Positions 33,870-41,752 of a stretch of 64,000 bases of DNA are shown here, piece after piece. Below the pieces are notes generated by a model. The model searched no databases and was not told the origin of the DNA. It worked only from the letters and a program-made list of their open reading frames with translations. Position 1 is the stretch's first letter, and each line of letters opens with the position of its first letter. This stretch comes from Palsa-461 sp963768185 (GTDB taxonomy: Bacteria > Actinomycetota > Acidimicrobiia > Acidimicrobiales > RAAP-2), in NCBI GenBank assembly GCA_963768185.1, contig CAVYGS010000004.1:682001-746000 (forward strand). The letters run 5' to 3'. The position numbers were made by a program, and so were the translations under genes.

Positions 33870-34844
33870 ATGAGCCCGCCGGACAGGTCGCTCTCGGTCC
33901 CGTTGAGCCCCGGCGCGCGCCTGCGACGGTCAGTTGCGCTTGCGCTGCCGACACCCGTCGTCGACCGGATCCGGGCCATGCGCGGGCACGCGCCCTCCCC
34001 GCGTGGTCGCACTTGGCGATCTGGACGGCGAGCTCGAGGAGGCGGCTCGGCTCTTCGCTGTCTCGGAGGACGCGGCGCGTTCACACCTGCGCAGCTTCAC
34101 GATGGGGGTGCCCGAGGGTCACCCCGAAGACCCGTTCTCCGAGGCGTACGCGGACTGGGTCTGGGGGCTCTACCGGCAGGTCTCCGGCCGTTCGGAATAC
34201 TCGATCGCCAACGAGGCGAGCCCGTTCGACCTGGAAGTGGCGGTCGCAGCTCCCTACCCGTACTCGACCGGCTCGACGACGGTCGTGGGTGAGGAGCTCG
34301 TCGCCCGCGGTTTCATCATCTCGACGCTCGGGCTTGTGCCGCCCGCCGCGTCGTCGAGTTCGGCTCGGGCTGGGGCAATCTGACCAACGACCTCACCCAG
34401 ATGGGCTTCGAGGTGACCGCGGTCGAGGTGGAGGAGCGCTTCTGCGCGCTCACGGAGCGTCGGAGCCGCCAGCCCGGTCGCCTCCATGTCGTGCACAGCG
34501 GGATGCTCGAGTTCGAGCCCGACGGCGTGTTCGAGGCGGCGATCTTCTACGAGTCCTTCCACCACTGCGCCGACCACATGGCGATGCTGCGCCGCCTGGC
34601 CGAGATCGTCCGGCCAGGTGGTCGGGTGTTTTGGGCGGGTGAGCCAATCCAACCGCTCGGGTATCCCTGGGGGCTCCGCCTCGACGGTCTTTCCCTCTGG
34701 TCGACCCGTACGTACGGGTGGCTCGAGCTCGGCTTCGACGAGCGCTACTTCGCCGAGGCGCTGGCCCGGACCGGCTGGCGAGGCCGGCGGACGCGACTGC
34801 CCGCCGGCTCGCCGCTCGCCGACGTCATCGTCGCCGAGCGATGA
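33870..34844 (+). pseudogene. SAM-dependent methyltransferase, two frameshifts
   Basis: About 324 residues when rejoined. The N-terminus (RLRRSVALALPTPVVDRI) is in frame 3, then frame 1 after an extra C in CTCCCC near 33999 (VVALGDLDGELEEAARLFA, EDPFSEAYADWVWGLYRQVS), then frame 3 again after about 34350 with the SAM motif RVVEFGSGWGNLTNDL and FYESFHHCADHMAMLRRL. All class I methyltransferase motifs are present in order, so error is likelier than decay. The target is unknown; the proximity to surface-protein genes may hint at glycan modification. Confidence 0.72.
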
Positions 34845-34942
34845 ATGCCGTGGCGTGGCACCGCTGCGCCTCCCTCGGTATGGTCGACCCCGAGCCCGGG
34901 GGGGTTTGATGATGCTGATAACGCGGCAGATGGGCGGGCGCC

Positions 34943-36553
34943 TTGGCGCTGGCCACGGTGCTGGGCACGACGGCTCTTGTCGCCCCGAATGCGACGGCGC
35001 CAGCCGCCGCAGCTGGTCCTCGCGTCCTGCTCGTGGGGTCGTTCCACGGCAAGTCGGGCCAGTTCTCGAGCGTCCAGGCGGCGGTCAACGCGGCCAAACC
35101 GGGGGACTGGATCCTGATCGCCCCGGGTGATTACCACGAGGACGACGACGAGGTGACGAAGCCCAGCTCCTACGACTACGACCACGGGGAGTTCGGCGGC
35201 GTGTTCATCACCACTTCCGATCTCCATCTGCGCGGCATGAGTCGTAGCGGAGTGATCATCGACGGCACCAAGGCGGGCGCACCAGAGCCCTGTGACAGCG
35301 CACCGCAATGGCAGAACTTCGGTACCGTCGGCACGACAAACGGGGTCAGCGCGCCGGTCGGACGCAACGGCATTGTGGTGTGGGCCAACAACGTGAGTGT
35401 CGAGAATCTCACGGTCTGCAACTACCTGGCTGGTCCTGGCGACACCGGCAACCAGATCTGGTGGAACGGCGGAGACGAGACCGGGAGGATCGGCCTGCAC
35501 AACTACCTCGGCACCTACCTCACCGCCACCTCTACTTTCTTTGGGCCGGATGGCACGGTCGCCAACGCCGAGGCCACCGCGGCCACCTACGGGATCTTCT
35601 CGTCCAACTCGTCGGGCGGGATGTGGGACCAGATCTACGCGAGCAACTTCAACGACTCGGGTTCCTACATCGGCGCGTGCCAGCAGGTGTGCGACGCCGT
35701 CGTCGACCACGCCTGGATGGAGTACAACGCGCTCGGCTACTCGGGCACCAACTCAGGCGGCTCGCTCGTGATAGAGCACTCCCAGTTCGACAACAACAAG
35801 GACGGCCTCGACACCAACACCCAGATCGACGGCGACCCGCCGGCACCCCAGAACGGCGCATGCCCCGGCGGAAAGACGAGCCCTGTCACGCACACCCACT
35901 CGTGCTGGGTCGTGATCGACGACTACTTCCACAACAACAACAACCCCAACGTGCCCGAGGCCGGATCGGCAAGCAACGGCCCTACGGGGACCGGCATGAC
36001 GCTGTCGGGCGGCAAGAACGACACCGTCATGGACAGCAGGTTCGCCAACAACGGCGCCTGGGGCATCCTTTTCGTTCCCTACCCCGACGAGAACCCGCCG
36101 GTCATGGGGCAGAGCTGCCCGAAGACCGGTGGCACCGAGGTCTCCGGGTTCGGCTGCGTCTATGACCCCCAGGGGGACGCGTTGGTCCACAACACCTTCA
36201 GCAACGACGGCTTCTTTGGCAACCCCTCCAATGTCGACTTCGGCGAGCTGACCCTCGAGGGCCACCAGATCCAGAACTGCTTCCAGGACAACGTCGCGCC
36301 GCAGGGAAGCGTGCCCGCCAACCTCGAGACGGCCCAGGCCAAGTGCGGCCCGATCACCAAGGGCCCCAACGACAACGCACAGCTCCTCGCACAGGCCTTG
36401 TGCGACACGGGGTTCGGTCCCTGCACGGCCTCCGACCACTACCCGGCCTTCACCGGCGTGGTGATGCACCCGCTGCCCAAGCTGGCGTCGATGCCGAATC
36501 CGTGCTCGGGCGTCCCGTCCAACGCCTGGTGCAAGGCGGGGAAGCCGATCTAA
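34943..36553 (+). CDS. Secreted right-handed parallel beta-helix protein
   Basis: Exported protein of about 536 residues. The open frame starts at a TTG within the signal peptide (ALATVLGTTALVAP). A better start is ATG 34909 (MMLITRQMGGR) one base out of frame, so an extra base near 34942 is likely; together they form a standard signal cut near ATAPAAAA. The mature part begins SVQAAVNAAKPGDWILIAPG, the pectate-lyase-like opening of beta-helix proteins, followed by Asn/Gly-rich turns (GLDTNTQIDGD, NNNNPNVPEAG) and repeated strand ladders. Several Cys pairs are consistent with an extracellular place. Polysaccharide binding or cleavage is possible but no catalytic residues are assigned. Confidence 0.78.
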   Translation: MALATVLGTTALVAPNATAPAAAAGPRVLLVGSFHGKSGQFSSVQAAVNAAKPGDWILIAPGDYHEDDDEVTKPSSYDYDHGEFGGVFITTSDLHLRGMSRSGVIIDGTKAGAPEPCDSAPQWQNFGTVGTTNGVSAPVGRNGIVVWANNVSVENLTVCNYLAGPGDTGNQIWWNGGDETGRIGLHNYLGTYLTATSTFFGPDGTVANAEATAATYGIFSSNSSGGMWDQIYASNFNDSGSYIGACQQVCDAVVDHAWMEYNALGYSGTNSGGSLVIEHSQFDNNKDGLDTNTQIDGDPPAPQNGACPGGKTSPVTHTHSCWVVIDDYFHNNNNPNVPEAGSASNGPTGTGMTLSGGKNDTVMDSRFANNGAWGILFVPYPDENPPVMGQSCPKTGGTEVSGFGCVYDPQGDALVHNTFSNDGFFGNPSNVDFGELTLEGHQIQNCFQDNVAPQGSVPANLETAQAKCGPITKGPNDNAQLLAQALCDTGFGPCTASDHYPAFTGVVMHPLPKLASMPNPCSGVPSNAWCKAGKPI

Positions 36554-36566
36554 GAGCGGTCCTGCG

Positions 36567-37097
36567 TCAGCTGTTGGCCCCGCGGGAGACGAGTCGCGGC
36601 TGGACTCTCGCGGGGTCGGCGCACTCGAGGCAGACTCGCTCGGGGATGACCCCGAGGCGCATCAGGACCGTAAACGCGCGGCACCCGAGGCACAGCCCGA
36701 ACGCGGACTCGAGGAACGCCGCCGCGTCGAGCGGCACGAGCACCCAGCGCGCCACCGACCAACCGGCGGTGACCCAGACGAGCACCGCCGCCGTGGAGAA
36801 GGCGACGCCCATCCCCTGTGCGAAGCGCTTTGGGGGACCCGGTGTCGGGCGTGGGGCGAAGCGAAGTCTCGGCACCGCGACCCTCGTCGCGAACTGCCCC
36901 AACGGGCTGAGGGTCGGGCCCGTGAGCACCCGGGCCCAGAAGCCGTAGACGAGGGGGACCAGCAGCCAAGGCTCACCAAGCGCGAGCGCGACCGTGGTCA
37001 TCACGACCACCCCGGACGCGACCGTCCGCGCCGCCACCTCGTTCACCGGGTTGGGGAACGAGAAGAGGGTCTTGAGGCGCGTGCCTGAAGCCGCCAC
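36567..37097 (-). CDS. DUF4395 family membrane protein
   Basis: 176 residues with three to four hydrophobic segments. The opening FPNPVNEVAARTVASGVV and the C-terminal FGLCLGCRAFTVLMRLGV with a CxxC pair, then VCLECADP, are the DUF4395 signature; such genes often sit with thiol or sulfur-transfer proteins. Function is unknown. The GTG start follows TAGGCT by 7 nt. It diverges from the Zur/Fur gene, 106 bp away. Confidence 0.8.
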   Translation of the reverse strand: MAASGTRLKTLFSFPNPVNEVAARTVASGVVVMTTVALALGEPWLLVPLVYGFWARVLTGPTLSPLGQFATRVAVPRLRFAPRPTPGPPKRFAQGMGVAFSTAAVLVWVTAGWSVARWVLVPLDAAAFLESAFGLCLGCRAFTVLMRLGVIPERVCLECADPARVQPRLVSRGANS

Positions 37098-37203
37098 GTC
37101 ACGTAGCCTAAAGGCAGCTTCGCGGCGAGGAAACCCCTGGTGGTGAGCCCGGGAACGGGGCGAAAGCGACCGTGCAGCGATCGCCGATGGGTAGATTGCC
37201 TGC

Positions 37204-37626
37204 GTGGCCGAACCCTCGACGGAGATCGCCCGCCCTAAGGCGCGCGAGACCCGTCAGAAGCGCGCGGTTGCGAGCCTCCTCGACCGGACCGACGTGTTCA
37301 CGAGCGCCCAGGATCTGCACGCCCGCCTGCGCGCCGGCGGCGAGACGATCGGGCTCGCCACCGTCTACAGCCAACTCCGCGCGCTCGCCGGCACCGGGGA
37401 GATCGACAGCGTGCGGTCCGAGTCCGGGGAGACCCTGTACCGGCGGTGCGGTTCCCCGGTCCACCACCACCACCTCGTCTGCCGGCGATGCGGACGTACC
37501 GTCGAGCTGGACGCGCCTGACCTGGAGGTCCTGGCGCGCCGGCTCGGGGAGGAGCAGGGCTTCTCCGACCTCGACCACGTGGTCGAGATCACCGGCATCT
37601 GTCCGGGGTGCTCCGGAGCACGCTGA
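37204..37626 (+). CDS. Fur/Zur-family metal-responsive repressor
   Basis: 140 residues. The winged helix is FTSAQDLHARLRAGGETIGLATVYSQLRAL in two parts (helix then recognition helix TVYSQL). The dimer domain has the metal-binding HHHHLVCRRCG and a structural zinc pair CPGC at the C-terminus. The short His-rich motif and CRRCG resemble zinc-sensing Zur, but iron or peroxide sensing cannot be excluded. GTG 37204 has TAGATT six bases upstream, so the mRNA is leaderless. Confidence 0.9.
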   Translation: MAEPSTEIARPKARETRQKRAVASLLDRTDVFTSAQDLHARLRAGGETIGLATVYSQLRALAGTGEIDSVRSESGETLYRRCGSPVHHHHLVCRRCGRTVELDAPDLEVLARRLGEEQGFSDLDHVVEITGICPGCSGAR

Positions 37627-37627
37627 A

Positions 37628-37924
37628 TCAGCGCGAGAGCACCGTCTCGAAGTGCTGGACGGTCGGTCGCTCCGGATAGAAGTGGTGCAGGAGTCGCCGC
37701 CACTCATCGAAGGCCGGCGATTTGCGGAATCCCTCCTCGTGGGCCTCGACCGAGTCCCACTCCACGAGCAGGACGTAGCGATCGGCCTGCTCGATGCAGC
37801 GCTCGAGGTGCAGTGAGACGAAGCCCGGCGAGGCGGCGATGATGGATTGGGCCTCTTCGAAGGCGGCTTCGAACTCGGCGCTCGAGCCCTCGCGAACGTC
37901 AAGCACCGCGTGTTCAAGGATCAT
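37628..37924 (-). CDS. Antibiotic biosynthesis monooxygenase (ABM) domain protein
   Basis: 98 residues, a ferredoxin-like dimeric fold. It opens with ILEHAVLDVREGSSAEFEAA and ends FHHFYPERPTVQHFETVLSR-like, with the central helix EEAQSIIAASPGFVSLHLER. ABM proteins act on quinones or heme or simply bind small aromatics; here the role is unknown. ATG 37924 is used; an in-frame upstream ATG would add 12 residues. Convergent with the Fur gene, one base apart. Confidence 0.8.
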   Translation of the reverse strand: MILEHAVLDVREGSSAEFEAAFEEAQSIIAASPGFVSLHLERCIEQADRYVLLVEWDSVEAHEEGFRKSPAFDEWRRLLHHFYPERPTVQHFETVLSR

Positions 37925-37978
37925 CGACCCATCCTGGCGGTTCGCCACGTGTGAGACCAACCGGTGGGATATCGCCGT

Positions 37979-38998
37979 TCAGCTCGTGGAGACGTACACC
38001 CAGGCGTCGGTGCCCGAGGTCAGGCGCACGAACACGCGTCGGTAGTCGTCGACCTCGTAGCGGTCCGCCGCGGCCAGTTCTGCTGGGGTGATGGAGAAGC
38101 ACATCCCGGGCACGGCGTCGTCCGGTGTATCGGTTGGCCGGGCGATGGGATGGCGGGTCGACCCGCTTGCCTCGATCACCGCGGAATCGGTGATCTCGAC
38201 CCACCTGCTCGTGAAGCCCGGAAGCGAGTCAGGGCGACCGTGCAGAAGACGCCCGAAGCTCGAACGCTGGACCTCGGGCTGGCGCAGGGTCCCGTATGAG
38301 AAGAGTGCGACGACGTCGCCGTCGCGTCCCCCGATGCGCTTGACGCACGGGCGTTGCGGATCGTCGTTGTCGACCACGATCGTTGCGGCGCCGGCTGCAT
38401 CGATCTCGGAAAGATAGAGGCGCGACGCTTCGTGGTAGCGCACGTCGAAGAGTCGGCGGGCCTCCTCGACCCCGCCGAAGCGCAGCGCGTCTCGCGCCGA
38501 GCCGCGGTCCTTGGCCAGCTGGTATGAGGTGTCGACGAACACCGTCTCGTCCCAGTGGCGAGCGAGCTCGGGCCGCTGGAGGAAGCTGCCGTCGACGATC
38601 ACGACGACGCCTTGATCAGCATCGGCCCACGCCTCGACCGGCTCATCCCGGTCGAGGTCGACGATCGCGGTCCTGAACCGGCGGTCGCCGCCCGGACCGA
38701 GCGGCTCGAGCACGAGCCGCGCGAAGGAGTCCAGGTCATAGGCGTCTTGGTAATAGCCCTCGGCCGACTCCCGCCCCCTCCGGTACCGGTGGGCGCGTCG
38801 GTGGTGGAACCCGTCCATCGACAGCCCGATGACGAGACGGCCCCGTTGGGTGACCGCCTCGACCAACTCGGCGGCCAGGGTGGTCTTCCCCGCCGCGGTG
38901 ACGCCATCGACGCCGACCCGCAACGGGTGGTCCGGTCGCTGGGCTGCCAGGTGATCGGCGATCCTTCCCACCACGCGGCTTCGCTCGACGTCGGTCAC
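37979..38998 (-). CDS. Uridine kinase-like P-loop protein fused to AIG2/GGCT-like domain
   Basis: 339 residues. The N-terminal half is a uridine-kinase-like NTPase: GVDGVTAAGKTTLAAEL (Walker A), GLSMDGFHHRRAHRYRRG, and IVDGSFLQRPELARHWDET with YLSEIDA near its end. The C-terminal half is an AIG2/gamma-glutamylcyclotransferase-like domain: LFSYGTLRQPEVQRSSFGR, then PGMCFSITPAELAAADRYE. The frame is continuous across the join, so the fusion is real unless a stop was lost. GTG 38998 is the usable start; an out-of-frame ATG at 39015 six bases after TAGGGT opens a six-codon frame whose TGA overlaps this GTG, or marks a missing base. Confidence 0.8.
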   Translation of the reverse strand: MTDVERSRVVGRIADHLAAQRPDHPLRVGVDGVTAAGKTTLAAELVEAVTQRGRLVIGLSMDGFHHRRAHRYRRGRESAEGYYQDAYDLDSFARLVLEPLGPGGDRRFRTAIVDLDRDEPVEAWADADQGVVVIVDGSFLQRPELARHWDETVFVDTSYQLAKDRGSARDALRFGGVEEARRLFDVRYHEASRLYLSEIDAAGAATIVVDNDDPQRPCVKRIGGRDGDVVALFSYGTLRQPEVQRSSFGRLLHGRPDSLPGFTSRWVEITDSAVIEASGSTRHPIARPTDTPDDAVPGMCFSITPAELAAADRYEVDDYRRVFVRLTSGTDAWVYVSTS

Positions 38999-39194
38999 CG
39001 GCGGCCCGGGCCCATGGCGGGACCCTACTGGCGCACGCCACCCGGAACCGGCGTTCCCCGCCTCTGAACTGGCTCTTCTGGCCACTGATAGTGGGGTTTG
39101 GATGGGGTCGAGTGGGTAGGCTGGGCCACTGGAAGCGCGACTGGGCCGTCCATGAGACGTGTTCACGGGGGGCGCGTCCGGAAGGGCACCCACC

Positions 39195-40532
39195 ATGACC
39201 AAGCTCGAAGAGGCACAAGAAGCCCGAACCTCGACCGACGTCGTCGAGGAGATCCGCGACTGGCTCGGGGACCACTGGAACCCCGACCTCACGGTTGCCG
39301 AGTGGTGGGAGCTGCTTGGGTCGGCCGGTTGGTCGGCGCCCACCCTTCCGAAGAACGCTTACGGCCGAGAGCTGTCCCGTTCCGACGCCCAGGCCGTCTC
39401 CCGCGAGATCGCGGCGTTCGGTGCGCTGGGCCCCCCCGGCGGCCTCGGACTCCTGCTGGCCGCCCCGACGATCGCCACCCACGGCACCCAAGACCAGATC
39501 GACCGCTTCGTGCGCGACATCGTCACGGGCCAGCGCGGCTGGTGCCAGCTGTTCAGCGAGCCGGGCGCCGGCTCGGACCTCGCCGGTCTGACGACACGGG
39601 CCATGAGGGACGGTGAGGAGTGGATCATCAACGGCCAGAAGGTTTGGACGTCGCTCGGCCAGGCCGCCGACCTCGGCATGCTGTTGGCGCGCACCGACCC
39701 CGAGGTCCCCAAGCACCAGGGCATCTCGTGGATGGCGCTCGACATGCACCAGTCCGAGGTCGAGGTGCGCCCACTGCGGGAGATGACGGGCCACGCACTG
39801 TTCAACGAGGTGTTCATCACCGACGCGCGGGTCCCCGTGGACGACGTGGTCGGCGGCGTGAACAATGGCTGGGCGGTCGCCAACACCACCCTCGCGTTCG
39901 AGCGCACCGGTCTCGGCGCAGGTGGGGGAGGTGCCGGCGGGATGTCGGCCGTGCCCGGCACCATCGCGGGCCATCTCGACCGACGCGTCGGTGACTTCGT
40001 GGCCACGCGTCGGCCCCGGGCCGGCAGCAGCGAAGACGAGGTGTCGATGCTCCAGCCGATGGGCACGACCATGCTCATCGCGCTCGCCCGCGAGAACGGC
40101 AAGGACAAGGACCCGGTCATCCGGCAGGGCCTGGCCAAGCTGCACATCCTGGGTGAGCTCGGGCGTTTCAACAGCGAGCGATTGAAGGCGGCTCGGGCCG
40201 CCGGCGGTGACATCCCGGGATTGCCCAATATCGCAAAGCTCTCGATGAGCGACATGGTGCGGCTCTCTCGGGACCTGGGGCTGGCGATCGCCGGGCTCGC
40301 GGGGACGCTGCACGCGTACCGCCCCGAGCAGGCCGCGCCCCTGCAGGATCTCCCCTCGTCTCGGATGGTCTCCGCCGTGACCATGATGTCGCTCTACGCG
40401 CAGGCACCGCCCATCTACGGCGGGACCGACCAGATCCAGCGCAACATCATCGGCGAACGGGTGCTCGGCCTCCCCAAGGAGCCGAACGACGACCGCACCG
40501 CCAAGTTCTCCGAACTGCCGAAGAACTCCTGA
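39195..40532 (+). CDS. Acyl-CoA dehydrogenase
   Basis: Flavin-dependent acyl-CoA dehydrogenase of 445 residues. Visible signatures are QLFSEPGAGSDLAGLTTRA and the FAD contact WIINGQKVWTSLGQAADLG in the middle domain, and the C-terminal helix QAPPIYGGTDQIQRNIIGER. A Gly-rich insert (GLGAGGGGAGGMSAVPG) distinguishes the subfamily used for steroid or branched-chain substrates in actinobacteria. The exact substrate is unknown. GGAAGG lies about 10 nt before the ATG. It is not joined to other beta-oxidation genes here. Confidence 0.9.
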   Translation: MTKLEEAQEARTSTDVVEEIRDWLGDHWNPDLTVAEWWELLGSAGWSAPTLPKNAYGRELSRSDAQAVSREIAAFGALGPPGGLGLLLAAPTIATHGTQDQIDRFVRDIVTGQRGWCQLFSEPGAGSDLAGLTTRAMRDGEEWIINGQKVWTSLGQAADLGMLLARTDPEVPKHQGISWMALDMHQSEVEVRPLREMTGHALFNEVFITDARVPVDDVVGGVNNGWAVANTTLAFERTGLGAGGGGAGGMSAVPGTIAGHLDRRVGDFVATRRPRAGSSEDEVSMLQPMGTTMLIALARENGKDKDPVIRQGLAKLHILGELGRFNSERLKAARAAGGDIPGLPNIAKLSMSDMVRLSRDLGLAIAGLAGTLHAYRPEQAAPLQDLPSSRMVSAVTMMSLYAQAPPIYGGTDQIQRNIIGERVLGLPKEPNDDRTAKFSELPKNS

Positions 40533-40582
40533 ACCGGTCGCCCGACCGGCGTCGAGAAAGAGCGTCGGTCCGCCTCGGAGGC

Positions 40583-41752
40583 TCAGAGGCGGGGTAGGCC
40601 GTTCTTGACCAGGTGGTGCAGCCAATCCGCCACCGGGGTGAGGCCATGGTGGAGGCCCACGAAGGCCATCGCGACCTGCGCCGCGACGCACACCCAGAGC
40701 ATTGAACGTTCGGCCACGGTTGGCCGCTCCGGCAGCATCGCCAGACCGACGACCGCCAGGAGAATCACCACCGTGGCGCCGGACAGGGCCGCCCCGACCC
40801 ACAGGTCGAGGATCACACAGCCGACGAAGGTGACGCAGGACACGAGCGACGTCGGGCGCCGGGCCAGGAGGAGTGCGCCGGCCGCGATCAAGACCGGGAC
40901 GTAGACCAGGTCGGCCCCGACCGAGTCGACCGCGTGCAGGAGGGACGGCCACACGCCGCCCGGGAAACGGAACAGCGCGGGGTCGGCCCGGGTCAAGCTC
41001 GCGGTCCAGCTGCCGCTGAAGCGCCACTGCAGGAACTCCCATCCGGCGACAGAGGCCGCCGTCGGGAACAGCACCACGGCGGCGGCGGCCCGTCGCCGAG
41101 CGACCTCGCGCACCGCATGGGATTTGGGGGTCACGACGAAGGCGGCCAGCGCGCCGGCCAGCGCGAAGGGCACCGCCGAGAGATCGCACAGCGAGGCGAG
41201 CCCGAAGCCGATCCCCGCGATGAATCCGCTCTCGGTGGACCGGTTGAAGGTGAAGTCGAGCAGACCCGTCAGCGCGACCGACAGAAGGCAGAGGGTGAGA
41301 AAGGTCGCGAAGTCCCCGGTGGCCAGGTACCAGAACACCGGCGTGCCGGCGATCGCCGCCGTGAGGACGATCGTGGTGGGGACCGGCACCGACCGCAGGA
41401 TCATCCGCTCGATGGTCAGCTGGATCAGGTACCCCGTGCACAGGCCGCCGGCGATGGCAAGGCCGCTCGCCCCGCCAGGCAACACGCGGGCGACGGCGAG
41501 CGGGATGGGCGGGAACGCATGGGCCACCCACCCGAGCTGGCCCGAGGCCCAGCGCAGCGAGGTGGCGTCCCGGTGAAGCGCGACGTTGTCGGCCGACACG
41601 CCGGCGGTGTGGTCCGCCAGGTCGGCGAGCCCGATGAAGGGGATGGCGACGACCAGGCGCACCACCCAGCGGGCCCAGGTGGCCCGCGGCCAGCGCTCGT
41701 GTCGCCACCTAAGGAATGCCGGGGCGTGCAGCGACGTCGCTGCTGAGGCCAT
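40583..41752 (-). CDS. Polytopic membrane protein (unknown function)
   Basis: 389 residues with about eight to ten hydrophobic helices and Arg-rich cytosolic loops (RRRAAAAVV). There is an early VGAHAFPPIPLA-like segment (WVAHAFPPIPLAVARVLPGG) and an aromatic loop WEFLQWRFSGSWTASL, reminiscent of lipid-linked sugar transferases of the GT-C type, but no family is certain. It overlaps the 3' end of the glycosyltransferase gene by 44 bp and is co-transcribed with it, so a role in the same glycan pathway is likely. Confidence 0.65.
   Translation of the reverse strand: MASAATSLHAPAFLRWRHERWPRATWARWVVRLVVAIPFIGLADLADHTAGVSADNVALHRDATSLRWASGQLGWVAHAFPPIPLAVARVLPGGASGLAIAGGLCTGYLIQLTIERMILRSVPVPTTIVLTAAIAGTPVFWYLATGDFATFLTLCLLSVALTGLLDFTFNRSTESGFIAGIGFGLASLCDLSAVPFALAGALAAFVVTPKSHAVREVARRRAAAAVVLFPTAASVAGWEFLQWRFSGSWTASLTRADPALFRFPGGVWPSLLHAVDSVGADLVYVPVLIAAGALLLARRPTSLVSCVTFVGCVILDLWVGAALSGATVVILLAVVGLAMLPERPTVAERSMLWVCVAAQVAMAFVGLHHGLTPVADWLHHLVKNGLPRL

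Noticed and set aside
38736..41708. Minus-strand open frame of 990 codons
   Set aside because: Runs across three real genes (kinase fusion, acyl-CoA dehydrogenase, membrane protein) in other frames; Arg/Gly/Pro-rich with no motif, typical of high-GC shadow frames.
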